35,659 nucleotides of DNA. It comes from an uncultured Lachnospiraceae bacterium (GTDB lineage: Bacteria; Bacillota; Clostridia; Lachnospirales; Lachnospiraceae). Shown here one piece after another: positions 23,345-32,222 of this stretch (position 1 is its first letter; the number at the start of each line of letters is the position of its first letter). The DNA is taken from positions 1 to 35,659 of the forward strand of contig CASCGD010000020.1 of assembly GCA_949132985.1 (NCBI GenBank). The letters are read 5' to 3'. The notes under the pieces were generated by a model. That model saw nothing but the letters and a program-made list of their open reading frames with translations. It had not been told where the DNA came from and did not search any database. The position numbers were made by a program, and so were the translations under genes.

Positions 23345-23360
23345 TAACCGTATTTTGGTA

Positions 23361-23392
23361 AAAAAAGAGACTGCCGTGTGCAGTCTCTTTTT
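23361..23392. terminator. ferredoxin terminator
   Basis: Stem AAGAGACTGC/GCAGTCTCTTTTT (about 23361–23374 and 23380–23392) with a 5-nt loop and T run. It can also serve the convergent MerR gene. Confidence 0.9.
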
Positions 23393-23423
23393 ATGCGCAG
23401 GTCCCCTTGTTTAACTTTCTGTT

Positions 23424-24089
23424 TTACTCCAGACTGGGCATTGTTTTAACCACCGGTTTTTCCTGCTTCTTCCGCCGGCCGATTTTCCTTCGTCGCCTTC
23501 CATAGCTGCGGATCGCCTCGTCGAGCTTCTTGAACCGCTCCTCCTCCTGTTCATCCTGCACTCTCATCAGATAGTTCATTTCCTTTAGAACCCGGTCTCC
23601 AACTTCCGTCCCAATATCTTTACTTAAGTCTTTATTATTGTCCTTTAATGCATTTTGGACAATTTGTGTCATCAGTTCCTGAAACTGCTCCATGCGCTCC
23701 TGCGGCGTCATCTGCGGCGGTCCTGCTGCTATTTCCGCCTGCCTTTTTTCCGGTACCTGCCTTTCCACAGCAGGCTCTGGCTGGGGTTGTGCATATTTTG
23801 CTATCGGCAAGGGCTTCGCTATATGTTCCACTGCCGCAGACAGGTCACTATGTAGCTTATCCTGCTTCTCCTGCTGTAACAGGATCTTGATCGCCTTTAG
23901 CTGATAGCCTTCTTCCTTTAGCTCCTTGATGCGCAGGAACTGGTCTACATTCTCCTGTGTATAGTAGCGATGGCCCAGCTCATTGCGGGGCACCGTCAGC
24001 TCTAACTCATCTTCCCAGTAACGTAATACATGAGATTCCACTGCCACGATATTAGCGGCATCAGAAATCATATAACGTACCTGTTCCAA
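23424..24089 (-). CDS. MerR-family HTH regulator
   Basis: A 221-residue protein. Residues 1–72 form a MerR winged helix (MISDAANIVAVESHVLRYWE, then GHRYYTQENVDQFLRIKELKEEGYQLKAIK). The rest is Gln/Pro-rich and then basic, ending in a cluster of Arg and Lys (GRRRRKIGRRKK), with no effector-binding domain or metal-binding cysteines. The start is TTG, 8 nt after AAGGAGG. The target genes are unknown; it is divergent from gdpP. Confidence 0.88.
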   Translation of the reverse strand: MEQVRYMISDAANIVAVESHVLRYWEDELELTVPRNELGHRYYTQENVDQFLRIKELKEEGYQLKAIKILLQQEKQDKLHSDLSAAVEHIAKPLPIAKYAQPQPEPAVERQVPEKRQAEIAAGPPQMTPQERMEQFQELMTQIVQNALKDNNKDLSKDIGTEVGDRVLKEMNYLMRVQDEQEEERFKKLDEAIRSYGRRRRKIGRRKKQEKPVVKTMPSLE

Positions 24090-24121
24090 CTAATCGACCT
24101 CCTTTTCATTGTTATGTCTTC

Positions 24122-24150
24122 ATTATAGACAACCTTAAAAAGAGGTACAA
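24122..24150 (-). promoter_or_regulatory. promoter of the MerR-family gene
   Basis: Minus strand TTGTAC (24145–24150), 17-nt spacer and TATAAT (24122–24127), about 30 nt before the TTG start. Confidence 0.75.
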
Positions 24151-24250
24151 TCTTTTTTCGCCGCAGGTTTCGACAAATACGCAGCAATACAGCAACCGCT
24201 CAAAATGTAGTAACAGTTCTCAAAAAAGCCGTGAAAAAATTTCCCGAGTG

Positions 24251-24259
24251 TGCTATAAT
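24251..24259 (+). promoter_or_regulatory. extended -10 promoter of gdpP–rplI–dnaB
   Basis: TGC-TATAAT, an extended -10 element, about 55 nt before the chosen gdpP start. No clear -35 box. Confidence 0.65.
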
Positions 24260-24313
24260 GGTAGAAATTCTGGCTTCATGCCGAGAACTGAATTGCGTTT
24301 TAGAGGAGGATTC

Positions 24314-26365
24314 ATGAGTAATCGTTCAATTAAATTTAAAGGCAGACTGCGCAGCTACCTGTGCGCGCCTCTGTATCTCATTCCTGTTTTGGTGTTGCTC
24401 AGCTTCTCAGCTTACTTTGTAAATAAAAATGCAGGGATATATATAAGCTGTTTTACCGCAGTTTACGCGATCATCGTTATCATAGGCTACTATCGGACAC
24501 AGCCGATCCTTGTAGACGAGCTGATCAATTTTGCCACACAATATGGCACCGTACAAAAAAAATTGCTCAACGAATTTGAGATTGCCTATGCACTGCTAGA
24601 CAGCAATGGCAAAATCTGGTGGAGCAACAGCCAGTTTCAGGAGATGACCGGAAAGGACAAAACCTACCACAAATCCATTGCTTCACTCTTTCCTTCCATC
24701 ACAAAGGAATTGCTGCAGGCCAATGAATCTCTTGATTTGAATCTGATGCTCGAAGATAAATATCTGCGTGTATCGATGAGCCGGATCTATTTTAACAGCA
24801 CCTCAGGGGATATGCAGACCATTGAAACCGACAACGATCACAATTATCTCACTGCCGTCTATTTCTTTGACGAAAGCAGGCTGAACTTTTTTATTCAGGA
24901 AAACGAAGATCAGAAGATGGTAGTTGCCCAGATCTATATCGATAACTACGACGAAGCTTTAGAGAGCATCGAGGATGTCAAACGCTCCCTTCTCGTAGCC
25001 CTCATTGACCGGAAGGTAAATGCCTACTTCTCCAAGGTGGATGCACTCGTGCGCAAAACGGAAAAGGATAAATATTTTGTTGTATTTCGTCAGAAATACC
25101 TGCAGGACCTGCGGGAGGATAAGTTCAGCGTTCTCGACGATGTAAAAACCGTCAAGGTCGGAAACACCATGGTCGTAACCTTGAGCATCGGCATTGGCAA
25201 CACCGGCAGCACCTACGCACAAAACAACGAGTATTCCCGCATGGCTATTGATCTGGCACTGGGCCGCGGCGGTGATCAGGTTGTTTTGCGCGAAGGCGAA
25301 AAGGTCACTTATTTTGGCGGAAAGGCACAGCAGGTGGAAAAAAACACACGCGTCAAGGCCCGCGTAAAAGCACATGCCCTGCGCGGTATCATTGAGAGCA
25401 AGGAACGGGTTATCGTCATGGGACACCAAATCAGCGACATGGATTCCTTCGGTGCCGCCATCGGCATCTACTGCGCGGCACGAACCTTAGACAAAAAGGT
25501 GCAGATCGTGTTAAACACTGTCAGCTCCACCCTGCGCCCCTTCAGAGAACGCTTTACCGAAGCAGAAGGATATTCTGCAGATATCTTTCTAACCCGCGAG
25601 CAGGCAATCGAGGTCTGTACCCCAAACACCGTTGTCATGGTTGTCGATACTAACCGGCCAAACAATACAGAATGTCCAGAAATATTAAAGATGACAAAAA
25701 ATATTGTCGTTTTTGATCATCATAGACAGACAAATGACGTGATCGAGAATCCTGCTCTCTCCTATATTGAGCCTTATGCATCCTCCGCATGTGAGATGGT
25801 TGCTGAGGTTCTGCAGTATTTTACGGAGAGTATCAAGCTGGCCCCTCAGGAAGCAGACAGCATCTACGCAGGCATTTTAATTGACACAAACAACTTTATG
25901 GCCAAAACCGGTGTGCGTACCTTTGAGGCAGCGGCATATTTAAAGCGCTGCGGTGCCGAGGTCACACGAGTTCGTAAACTGCTGCGCAACGACATGAGTG
26001 ATTACAAGGCACGGGCGGAAGTTGTTCGCCATGCGGAAGTTTACCGCGACGCATTTGCCATATCAATCTGCCCAAGTGACAATATCGAAAGCCCCACCAT
26101 TGTGGGTGCACAGGCGGCTAACGAGCTTTTGAACATTACGGGCATCAAGGCATCCTTTGTCCTGACAGAATATAATGGCAAGGTTTATATCAGCTCGCGC
26201 TCCATCGACGAGATCAACGTACAGCTCATTATGGAGCCTTTAGGCGGCGGCGGCCATCTGACCATTGCAGGAGCGCAGTTAGAACATTATTCGATTGCTG
26301 AGGTGAAGCGTATGCTTCAGCAGACCATAGACAAAATGATTGAGGAAGGAGATATTAAAGTATGA
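24314..26365 (+). CDS. gdpP: cyclic-di-AMP phosphodiesterase GdpP
   Basis: Hydrolyses c-di-AMP to pApA. Two N-terminal membrane helices are followed by a PAS-like segment ([15 protein letters not shown]), a degenerate GGDEF domain, and the DHH/DHHA1 catalytic module ([45 protein letters not shown]). GAGGAGGA precedes the ATG at 24314 (683 residues); the frame extends upstream to 24248 without a ribosome binding site. The stop overlaps the rplI start (ATGA), the conserved gdpP–rplI–dnaB order of Firmicutes. Confidence 0.95.
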   Translation: MSNRSIKFKGRLRSYLCAPLYLIPVLVLLSFSAYFVNKNAGIYISCFTAVYAIIVIIGYYRTQPILVDELINFATQYGTVQKKLLNEFEIAYALLDSNGKIWWSNSQFQEMTGKDKTYHKSIASLFPSITKELLQANESLDLNLMLEDKYLRVSMSRIYFNSTSGDMQTIETDNDHNYLTAVYFFDESRLNFFIQENEDQKMVVAQIYIDNYDEALESIEDVKRSLLVALIDRKVNAYFSKVDALVRKTEKDKYFVVFRQKYLQDLREDKFSVLDDVKTVKVGNTMVVTLSIGIGNTGSTYAQNNEYSRMAIDLALGRGGDQVVLREGEKVTYFGGKAQQVEKNTRVKARVKAHALRGIIESKERVIVMGHQISDMDSFGAAIGIYCAARTLDKKVQIVLNTVSSTLRPFRERFTEAEGYSADIFLTREQAIEVCTPNTVVMVVDTNRPNNTECPEILKMTKNIVVFDHHRQTNDVIENPALSYIEPYASSACEMVAEVLQYFTESIKLAPQEADSIYAGILIDTNNFMAKTGVRTFEAAAYLKRCGAEVTRVRKLLRNDMSDYKARAEVVRHAEVYRDAFAISICPSDNIESPTIVGAQAANELLNITGIKASFVLTEYNGKVYISSRSIDEINVQLIMEPLGGGGHLTIAGAQLEHYSIAEVKRMLQQTIDKMIEEGDIKV

Positions 26366-26808
26366 AAGTCATTTTATTAGAGGATGTGAAATCTTTAGGA
26401 AAAAAAGGTGAAATCGTAACGGTGAGCGACGGCTATGCCAGAAATATGATCCTGCCGAAAAAGCTCGGGGTGGAAGCCACAGGCAAAAATCTAAACGACT
26501 TAAAGCTTCAAAACCGACACGCCGAAAAAGTCGCCCAGGAAAATCTTGCGGCTGCAGAGGCACTGGCAAAAGATCTCGAAAACAAAAAGATCGAGCTGAC
26601 TATGAAATCCGGCGAGGGGGGCAGAACCTTTGGCTCCATCTCCACAAAAGAAATTGCGGAAGCCGCAAGAAAACAGCTTGGCCTGGAACTCGACAAGAAA
26701 AAGATTATCTTAAAGGACCCGATTAAGGCACTGGGCACCTACGAAGTGCAGATCAAGCTGCATCCCCAGGTAGTCGGAAATTTTACGGTACACGTGTCAG
26801 AGGAGTAA
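26362..26808 (+). CDS. rplI: 50S ribosomal protein L9
   Basis: A 148-residue L9, with an N-terminal 23S-binding domain ([19 protein letters not shown], then [16 protein letters not shown]), a long connecting helix and a C-terminal domain (GRTFGSIST). It overlaps gdpP by 4 bases, and dnaB follows after 6. Confidence 0.97.
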   Translation: MKVILLEDVKSLGKKGEIVTVSDGYARNMILPKKLGVEATGKNLNDLKLQNRHAEKVAQENLAAAEALAKDLENKKIELTMKSGEGGRTFGSISTKEIAEAARKQLGLELDKKKIILKDPIKALGTYEVQIKLHPQVVGNFTVHVSEE

Positions 26809-26814
26809 AAGGCT

Positions 26815-28155
26815 ATGCCGGAAGAAGAAGCGCTCATCAAGCGCACGATGCCAAATTCTCTGGAGGCGGAGCAATCTCTCATCGGTTCCATGATTATGGA
26901 CCGGGACGCAATTCTGACCGCCTCCGAGTTGCTCATCAAGGAAGACTTTTATCATCAGCAATACGGGCTGCTCTTTGAGGCAATGGTGGAGCTGTTGAAC
27001 AACCGCGAGCCGGTTGACCTGATTACACTCCAAAACAAGCTGCGGGAAAAAAATGCTCCGCCGGAAATCAGCTCCCTTGAATATGTGAGGGAGCTCTATG
27101 ACGCGCTTCCCACCTCCGCCAATGCAAAATATTACGCGCAGATCATTCGGGACAAATCCCTGCTGCGACGCATGATCCGCATCACTGAAGGAATTGCAAA
27201 CGACTGCTATCAGGGTGTGGAGGCTGTCGACGTCTTATTGGAACAAACCGAGAAAAAAATTTTCGATCTGCTTCAAAACAACACCGGCGACGACTTTGTT
27301 CCCATCAAGCAGGTTGTATTAAACGCTCTTGACCGCATTGAAAAAGCATCAAAGACACAGGGAAACGTCACCGGAGTCGCCACCGGTTTTTTGGATCTGG
27401 ACTATAAGACGGCAGGCCTGCAGCCCTCCGACCTGGTGTTGATCGCTGCGCGCCCCTCTATGGGTAAAACTGCATTCGTGCTAAACATCGCACAGTATGT
27501 CGCATTCCACAGCGATTTTTGCACCGCAATTTTCAGTTTGGAGATGTCAAAAGAGCAGCTGGTAAACCGTCTCTTTTCCCTTGAATCGAGGGTGGACGCC
27601 CAAAAGCTGCGTTCCGGAAATCTCTCGGACACCGACTGGGAAAAGCTTATCGAGGGCGCAGGCACAGTCGGGAAGTCAAAGCTAATCATTGACGACACGC
27701 CTGGTATTTCCATTCCTGAGCTTCGCAGCAAGTGCCGCAAGTACAAGCTCGAGCACGATTTAAAGCTCATTATCATTGATTACTTACAGCTCATGAGCGG
27801 CAGCAGCAGCCGGGCTTCCGATTCCAGACAGCAGGAGATCTCCGATATCTCCCGCGCTCTAAAAGGTCTCGCCCGTGAGTTGAACGTGCCCGTTATCGCC
27901 CTTTCACAGCTATCCCGCGCCGTGGAGCAGCGCCCGGACCACCGGCCGATGCTCTCTGACCTGCGCGAATCCGGCGCTATTGAGCAGGACGCTGACGTTG
28001 TGATGTTCATCTATCGCGACGATTACTACAACAAAGATACGGAAGACAAGGGGATTGCCGAGATTATCATCGCCAAGCAGAGAAACGGCCCCATCGGGAC
28101 AGTTAATCTGGTATGGCTGCCGGAATATACAAAGTTTGCGAATATGGAGCGCTAA
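26815..28155 (+). CDS. dnaB: replicative DNA helicase DnaB
   Basis: The hexameric fork helicase. The N-terminal primase-interacting domain begins about residue 8 (TMPNSLEAEQSLIGSM). The RecA-like motor follows, with Walker A ARPSMGKTAFVLN, Walker B LIIIDYLQLM, and the LSQLSRAVEQRPDHRPMLSDLRESG region. The length of 446 residues is normal, and no intein is present. It is the last gene of the gdpP–rplI–dnaB operon. Confidence 0.97.
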   Translation: MPEEEALIKRTMPNSLEAEQSLIGSMIMDRDAILTASELLIKEDFYHQQYGLLFEAMVELLNNREPVDLITLQNKLREKNAPPEISSLEYVRELYDALPTSANAKYYAQIIRDKSLLRRMIRITEGIANDCYQGVEAVDVLLEQTEKKIFDLLQNNTGDDFVPIKQVVLNALDRIEKASKTQGNVTGVATGFLDLDYKTAGLQPSDLVLIAARPSMGKTAFVLNIAQYVAFHSDFCTAIFSLEMSKEQLVNRLFSLESRVDAQKLRSGNLSDTDWEKLIEGAGTVGKSKLIIDDTPGISIPELRSKCRKYKLEHDLKLIIIDYLQLMSGSSSRASDSRQQEISDISRALKGLARELNVPVIALSQLSRAVEQRPDHRPMLSDLRESGAIEQDADVVMFIYRDDYYNKDTEDKGIAEIIIAKQRNGPIGTVNLVWLPEYTKFANMER

Positions 28156-28186
28156 ACGTCCGGCTGCCGCCGATTGAAATGTCCCT

Positions 28187-28226
28187 GCGAATCAGGCAGG
28201 AGAGATTTTCTTCCTGCCTGATTCGC
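28187..28226. terminator. stem-loop after dnaB
   Basis: Perfect 15-bp arms GCGAATCAGGCAGGA (28187–28201) and TCCTGCCTGATTCGC (28212–28226) with a 10-nt loop. There is no T tract after it, so it may protect the 3' end rather than terminate. Confidence 0.6.
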
Positions 28227-28275
28227 GCAGTGCATGCTGGTCAGCAGTAAATTTCCTTATGCGCCCCTGCGCATA

Positions 28276-28309
28276 AAAAGCCCGACGAACCGAAGTCCGC
28301 CGGGCTTTT
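28276..28309. terminator. bidirectional terminator between dnaB and rpsR
   Basis: Arms AAAAGCCCGACG (28276–28287) and CGCCGGGCTTTT (28298–28309), one mismatch, T runs on both strands, convergent genes. Confidence 0.88.
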
Positions 28310-28319
28310 CCTTAACCTG

Positions 28320-28580
28320 TTAATCCTGAACGTAAGGCATCAATGCCACATGACGTGCCCGCTTGATGGCAACGGTCAGCGCACGCTGATGCTTTGCGCA
28401 GTTTCCGGTAATTCTCCTGGGAAGAATCTTACCTCTTTCAGAGATATATCTCTTTAACTTATTTGTATCCTTGTAGTCGATTACATTGTCTTTTCCACAG
28501 AATACACAAACCTTTTTTCTTCTGTGCATCGGGCGTCTCTTTGCGGGAGCGCCGTCTCTGTCACTCTTATTATAAGGCAT
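28320..28580 (-). CDS. rpsR: 30S ribosomal protein S18, cysteine-bearing form
   Basis: An 86-residue S18. C25-VF-C28 and the later NCAKHQR supply a potential zinc site, so this is the C+ type. [24 protein letters not shown] is the conserved core. It is the last gene of rpsF–ssb–rpsR, with AGGAGGT before the ATG. Confidence 0.97.
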   Translation of the reverse strand: MPYNKSDRDGAPAKRRPMHRRKKVCVFCGKDNVIDYKDTNKLKRYISERGKILPRRITGNCAKHQRALTVAIKRARHVALMPYVQD

Positions 28581-28605
28581 AGCTCTCTACCTCCTGTTTT
28601 AGTCT

Positions 28606-29061
28606 CTAATTAAACGGCAGTTCTTCGTCAATACCGTCCGGGATGTTCATAAAACCGTCGCCCGCGTCCATCGGTGACGGCCGCTCAGCCGGAACATACC
28701 CGCCGCCGTTATTGTTCTGCTGGCTGGCATTTTTACTCTCGGCAAACTCCTGATCCTCCACAACAACATCGGTCGTATAGACCTTCTGTCCGTCCCGGTT
28801 GGTATAGGAGCCGGTCTGGATTCTGCCGGTCACAACTACTTTTAAACCCTTGCGGAAATACTTTTCTGCAAACTCACCGCTTCGGCCGAAGGCCACACAC
28901 TGGATAAAATCGGCGGTCTGCTGATCGCCGTTTGCGTTATTACGGCTGAATCGGCGATCCACCGCTAATGTATAACGGGCAACAGCAGTTGCATTCTCCC
29001 CCTGAGAATAACGCACCTCGGGGTCACGGGTCAACCGACCCATTAAAATAACCTTATTCAT
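28606..29061 (-). CDS. ssb: single-stranded DNA-binding protein
   Basis: A 151-residue SSB. The OB fold occupies about 1–110 (MNKVILMGRLTRDPEVRYS, VAFGRSGEFAEKYFRKG, VTGRIQTGSYTNRDGQ). A disordered Asn/Gly/Pro linker follows, then the acidic partner-binding tail ending DEELPFN. It lies between rpsF and rpsR, the usual order. Confidence 0.97.
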   Translation of the reverse strand: MNKVILMGRLTRDPEVRYSQGENATAVARYTLAVDRRFSRNNANGDQQTADFIQCVAFGRSGEFAEKYFRKGLKVVVTGRIQTGSYTNRDGQKVYTTDVVVEDQEFAESKNASQQNNNGGGYVPAERPSPMDAGDGFMNIPDGIDEELPFN

Positions 29062-29075
29062 TCGGTTCTCCTATT

Positions 29076-29366
29076 CTATTTCTCGTCAGTTCTTACACAC
29101 AAGAAACGAAGAACGTTGTCCATGATGCGGACATGTCTCTCAAGCTCTGCCGGTGCAGTTGTCTCTGCATCAAAGTGAATGAAGTAGTAGAAGCCTTCGC
29201 CCATCTTCTGGATATCATAAGCTAACTTCTTCTTGCCCCAATCCTCGACGTCAGTAATCGTACCGCCCGCACGGGTCACATACTCCTTCGCCTTCTCAAC
29301 AACGGCGATTCTGGCATCGTCTTCGATTCTGGCATTCACAACGAGTGCTAATTCATATTTGTGCAT
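29076..29366 (-). CDS. rpsF: 30S ribosomal protein S6
   Basis: A 96-residue S6 (MHKYELALVVNARI, DWGKKKLAYDIQKMGEGFYYFIHFDAE). It is the first gene of the rpsF–ssb–rpsR operon, with AAAGGAGGT before the ATG. Its promoter is intact despite the element inserted upstream. Confidence 0.97.
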   Translation of the reverse strand: MHKYELALVVNARIEDDARIAVVEKAKEYVTRAGGTITDVEDWGKKKLAYDIQKMGEGFYYFIHFDAETTAPAELERHVRIMDNVLRFLCVRTDEK

Positions 29367-29448
29367 CGTTTTTACCTCCTTTTGGTCTCTGGCCCATTCA
29401 CGTCACGGTTCTTTGGAATGAGCAAGGAATCATAGTTCACGGATATGT

Positions 29449-29477
29449 ATTTTAGCATGGATTGGAGAAATATGCAA
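29449..29477 (-). promoter_or_regulatory. rpsF operon promoter
   Basis: Minus strand TTGCAT (29472–29477), 17-nt spacer and TAAAAT (29449–29454) with a TGC extension, leaving a leader of about 75 nt. It lies between rpsF and the left end of the element. Confidence 0.75.
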
Positions 29478-29516
29478 GATCTTTAGAGAAAATAAATTAC
29501 CTCAGCAGCTACTTTT

Positions 29517-29543
29517 GTTACTGTTCACTCCGTGACCAGTAAC
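29517..29543. terminator. hairpin at the end of the element operon
   Basis: Arms GTTACTG (29517–29523) and CAGTAAC (29537–29543), with an inner TCAC/GTGA pairing, directly next to the stop of the last element gene. T-rich sequence follows on the plus strand only, so termination of the minus-strand operon is uncertain. It resembles the hairpin at 5387–5420. Confidence 0.6.
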
Positions 29544-30332
29544 CTACTTTTTCTCATAAAGTCTGGCCCACCTTAAAGTGCTCTTAGAGCTGCTTTTTTT
29601 ATTGTAAAGCGTCAGCATAGCTTCTGCATACCCCACGGAACCGGCCTTTCGTTCTCTGGCTATGCGGCTGATCTCCCTGGGTGAAAAACGGCCTACTTTT
29701 TCTACAAACATATCCTCTTTCAGCAGATCCTCATAGGCGACAATCAAATGTGATACGCCCCGGATCATATTGCTTGTCATCGAATCCACATCGCCCTCCC
29801 ATGTAGCGACACACAAACGCAGGCTGCGCTCTAAAATTTCATAACCATATTTATGATATATGTCTTCCAGCGTCGCGACACAGCAAATGCAACCCGGCCT
29901 GTTTTTCCCGCCTATACGTAAATCGAAGGATTCCACCAATGCCTTAATAATGAGCTGGTCGTCATTTCCGGCTTCGATGTTTGCCATAAAAATCTCATAA
30001 GGCAGCAATTTTTTGACAAATCTTTGCTGGTTTGCAAATATATCCGCTTCTTCCTCATATTCTAATTCATCATAAACCATGCACCATACCGGAGTATCAC
30101 GTGAGCCTGAAACAAGTGCTACAATCTCGATGGTATGCTGTCCGTTAAATACATAATTTATCCCATGGCGACGACTGACCTTTACCGGGTTGATCTGGCA
30201 CAGATTAAAATGTTTTGCTGCCTTTTGGATGTGATCTCTGGAGAGATGCCGCTGATAATCCTGACTGGAAACTAAATTTTTAATTGGAATCTGTTCAAAA
30301 TGAACATCCGGCACATAAGGATTTACTTCCAT
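29544..30332 (-). CDS. ParB-like (DUF6551-like) protein
   Basis: About 262 residues. The N-terminal 100 residues look like a ParB/sulfiredoxin fold: IPIKNLVSSQDYQRHLS, then NPVKVSRRHGINYVFNGQHTIEIV. NGQHT stands where ParB-like proteins have DGQHR, so the arginine of the nucleotide-binding signature is missing. The remainder is helical with a possible DNA-binding C-terminus. A TTG at 30338 overlaps the previous stop, but GGAGG spacing favours the ATG at 30332. It is the last gene of the recombinase operon. The DUF6551 link is from memory. Confidence 0.7.
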   Translation of the reverse strand: MEVNPYVPDVHFEQIPIKNLVSSQDYQRHLSRDHIQKAAKHFNLCQINPVKVSRRHGINYVFNGQHTIEIVALVSGSRDTPVWCMVYDELEYEEEADIFANQQRFVKKLLPYEIFMANIEAGNDDQLIIKALVESFDLRIGGKNRPGCICCVATLEDIYHKYGYEILERSLRLCVATWEGDVDSMTSNMIRGVSHLIVAYEDLLKEDMFVEKVGRFSPREISRIARERKAGSVGYAEAMLTLYNKKSSSKSTLRWARLYEKK

Positions 30333-30334
30333 TC

Positions 30335-31249
30335 TCAACGCACCTCCTTCAAAGCATAAATCATCGCCTCTGTCGTTTCCTGTAACTGCTCCAGCTCCTG
30401 TTCCAACTGGTTCCTCCCTTTTAGCGTCAACAGCGAAAAATTTGCGGTTGTCCTTGTCCGATTGATGAAACTGATCCAGGATGGAATTGTGAGCGCAAGA
30501 CTATTGATTTCGGCATCCGGGTCAAAAACCGGCATATCCTTGATAGTCGTGGCTTTTGCAATTTTCTTTTCTGCAGCGGAAGGCTTTTTCATACTTTTCC
30601 TTTCTCCTGACATAAGGAGAAGTTGTGCTACCTCGTCCTCATTTTTTCCATAGCAATCCATAACCGTCTCCATGGTAATCTTCATTTTTCCCGAGAGTAT
30701 CTGATTTGCTGCTTCTGATCTTATAGCGGCAATGTAATCGATGGCCTGTGCAAAGGCCGAATACCGTATCACAGAGCATACATTCACATGATAGTCCCCG
30801 GCAATCCGCTCCCTTATTTTACATGCACTGTTTTCATAAAATTTCTTGCCTTTAAACAAATCCCTCCGGCTCCGCTCCTTAAACTGGTCTGTGCCTGCAG
30901 CGTTATGAGCTTCAATAATCGTATCCGCGTTGTATTGTTTTCCAATCAGATACCGTCTCTGATTCTTCGGCAGTTGTCTTGCAAGCAATTCTTCCCGGCA
31001 GATAATTGATATCGCCTCCTCCCTGGCACGGAAATTAATATTCTTAATTTTAAACGGAATCTTGTGGGCCATACAGATTTCATATTGCTCAAATGCCTGG
31101 ATTATATGGCCATACCAGACTAAAACAGGCTCTTTACAGCCAACCCGTATCATTTTCTGCTCTAATTTATCATATTCCTCATGGCTATAAGGAAAAACCA
31201 GGCGGCGAAATTCCGGATCAATTTTCAAAGTATACCGCGCCTCTGTCAT
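30335..31249 (-). CDS. ParB N-terminal-like protein with altered signature
   Basis: A 304-residue protein. Residues 8–125 match phage and island ParB-like proteins (EPVLVWYGHIIQAFEQYEIC, then HKIPFKI, REEAISIICREELLARQLPK, RRYLIGKQY). The usual DGHxRYE has become QAFEQYE, so CTP or ATP binding is doubtful. The middle contains a helix-turn-helix-like region (IRERIAGDYHVNVCSVIRYSAF), and a basic, then helical, Gln/Glu-rich C-terminus follows. It overlaps the previous gene by ATGA. It is possibly a DNA-binding accessory factor for the recombinase. Confidence 0.75.
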   Translation of the reverse strand: MTEARYTLKIDPEFRRLVFPYSHEEYDKLEQKMIRVGCKEPVLVWYGHIIQAFEQYEICMAHKIPFKIKNINFRAREEAISIICREELLARQLPKNQRRYLIGKQYNADTIIEAHNAAGTDQFKERSRRDLFKGKKFYENSACKIRERIAGDYHVNVCSVIRYSAFAQAIDYIAAIRSEAANQILSGKMKITMETVMDCYGKNEDEVAQLLLMSGERKSMKKPSAAEKKIAKATTIKDMPVFDPDAEINSLALTIPSWISFINRTRTTANFSLLTLKGRNQLEQELEQLQETTEAMIYALKEVR

Positions 31250-31611
31250 AGCACTATTTCCTTTCCCACTTCCTCAGCAAAAGACATATCAAATTGTATC
31301 AGGGGTTCTTCTGAAATACAGGATCCATACAATCGGTACTTTCCGTCCGTTTTCCAGTTTGGACAAATACTGCCAAGCTGGTGAATCAGAAATTTGCTGT
31401 ATAGCTCGCAGGATTTGCTTTCCGCAATTCGATCCCAGCGTACCACATTCGCCGTATTCTGCTCCTTACATGGCAAGATGGCAAGTGTAAGCCGTTTTGG
31501 ATTTATCAGAAGCTGAATGTATTCCGGATCTCCGAGTAAATGGAGCGTGTTCCTATGAATTCGGATCCGGCCGCTTTTGCTGTCAATAACAATCACCGGA
31601 ACATTTTTCAT
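31246..31611 (-). CDS. stand-alone recombinase C-terminal-module protein, short
   Basis: A 121-residue protein that aligns by eye with residues about 415–520 of the recombinase at 32223. Shared points are YIQLLINP against FVELLVHP, LAILP against LAVRP, VVRW against SVKW, and a W-x-x-x-x-YRLYG segment near 86–96 against WNTGYRYRITG. It lacks a resolvase domain. It overlaps its neighbours by ATGA on both sides. I do not recognise a named family. It is probably a partner subunit of the recombinase. Confidence 0.75.
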   Translation of the reverse strand: MKNVPVIVIDSKSGRIRIHRNTLHLLGDPEYIQLLINPKRLTLAILPCKEQNTANVVRWDRIAESKSCELYSKFLIHQLGSICPNWKTDGKYRLYGSCISEEPLIQFDMSFAEEVGKEIVL

Positions 31612-32219
31612 TTATTGCCTCCTCTCTTCCCGGTATCCTCATCTTTAATTCCAAAAACCGTATAGCCGTCAAAAATGTTGATCTGTAACTGTCTGCGATG
31701 CTCTTCTACCGGAAGGCCAAACTGATTTTGCCACTCTGAAGGAAAAATTGGCGTGCGGGTATTTCTGGTTTTTCCTTCCTCCTGACGGACACGTTGGTAC
31801 ACCTCTGTCGCTTTCAAATCAAAAACATAGAGCTGCTCGCTGGTTGTCTTAATCAGTTTGCCCAGAAGCTTATACCGATAGGTCGGATTCCAGTGCATCA
31901 TTTCCACCAGTTTTGCGTAAAAAATCCGGCAAATAATTTGCTTTGGCTTTCGTTTCCCTGTATGACTGCACCACCGAAAGGAATCTTTTTCATCCTCCCC
32001 GCAGGGACGTACCACCAGTTTTTTAGTCTGCTGATTGATTAAAATCTGAATATAATCTACCATAGGCATCTGCTTTAAGCAGGCCATATTTACATATACC
32101 CTGCTATCGTTGAACGTGATAGAAGGCTCAAATGTATGGGCAAAAAATTCTCCGCGGACAACCTGATATCCATCATAACTAAATGATTCTTCCCATACCG
32201 TCTTCTCTTCTGCTTCCAT
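31608..32219 (-). CDS. stand-alone recombinase C-terminal-module protein, long
   Basis: A 203-residue protein homologous over residues about 17–180 to recombinase residues 396–575. Matches include GYQVVRGEFF/GYEIARTEFF, DYIQILINQ/PFVELLVHP, KLVVRP/QLAVRP, W110-NPTYRYKLLG/W490-NTGYRYRITG, YVFDLKATEV/LLFNLDEAEI, and PSEWQNQFG/PLHWAQSFG. No catalytic resolvase domain is present. GGAGGAA precedes the ATG, 3 bases after the recombinase stop. It is likely a duplicated, separated recombinase subunit; the function is unknown. Confidence 0.78.
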   Translation of the reverse strand: MEAEEKTVWEESFSYDGYQVVRGEFFAHTFEPSITFNDSRVYVNMACLKQMPMVDYIQILINQQTKKLVVRPCGEDEKDSFRWCSHTGKRKPKQIICRIFYAKLVEMMHWNPTYRYKLLGKLIKTTSEQLYVFDLKATEVYQRVRQEEGKTRNTRTPIFPSEWQNQFGLPVEEHRRQLQINIFDGYTVFGIKDEDTGKRGGNK

Positions 32220-32222
32220 GAG

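Noticed and set aside
29544-31249. Plasmid or chromosome partition locus
   Set aside because: No ParA-type ATPase, no parS-like repeat, and the ParB signature residues are altered in both proteins.
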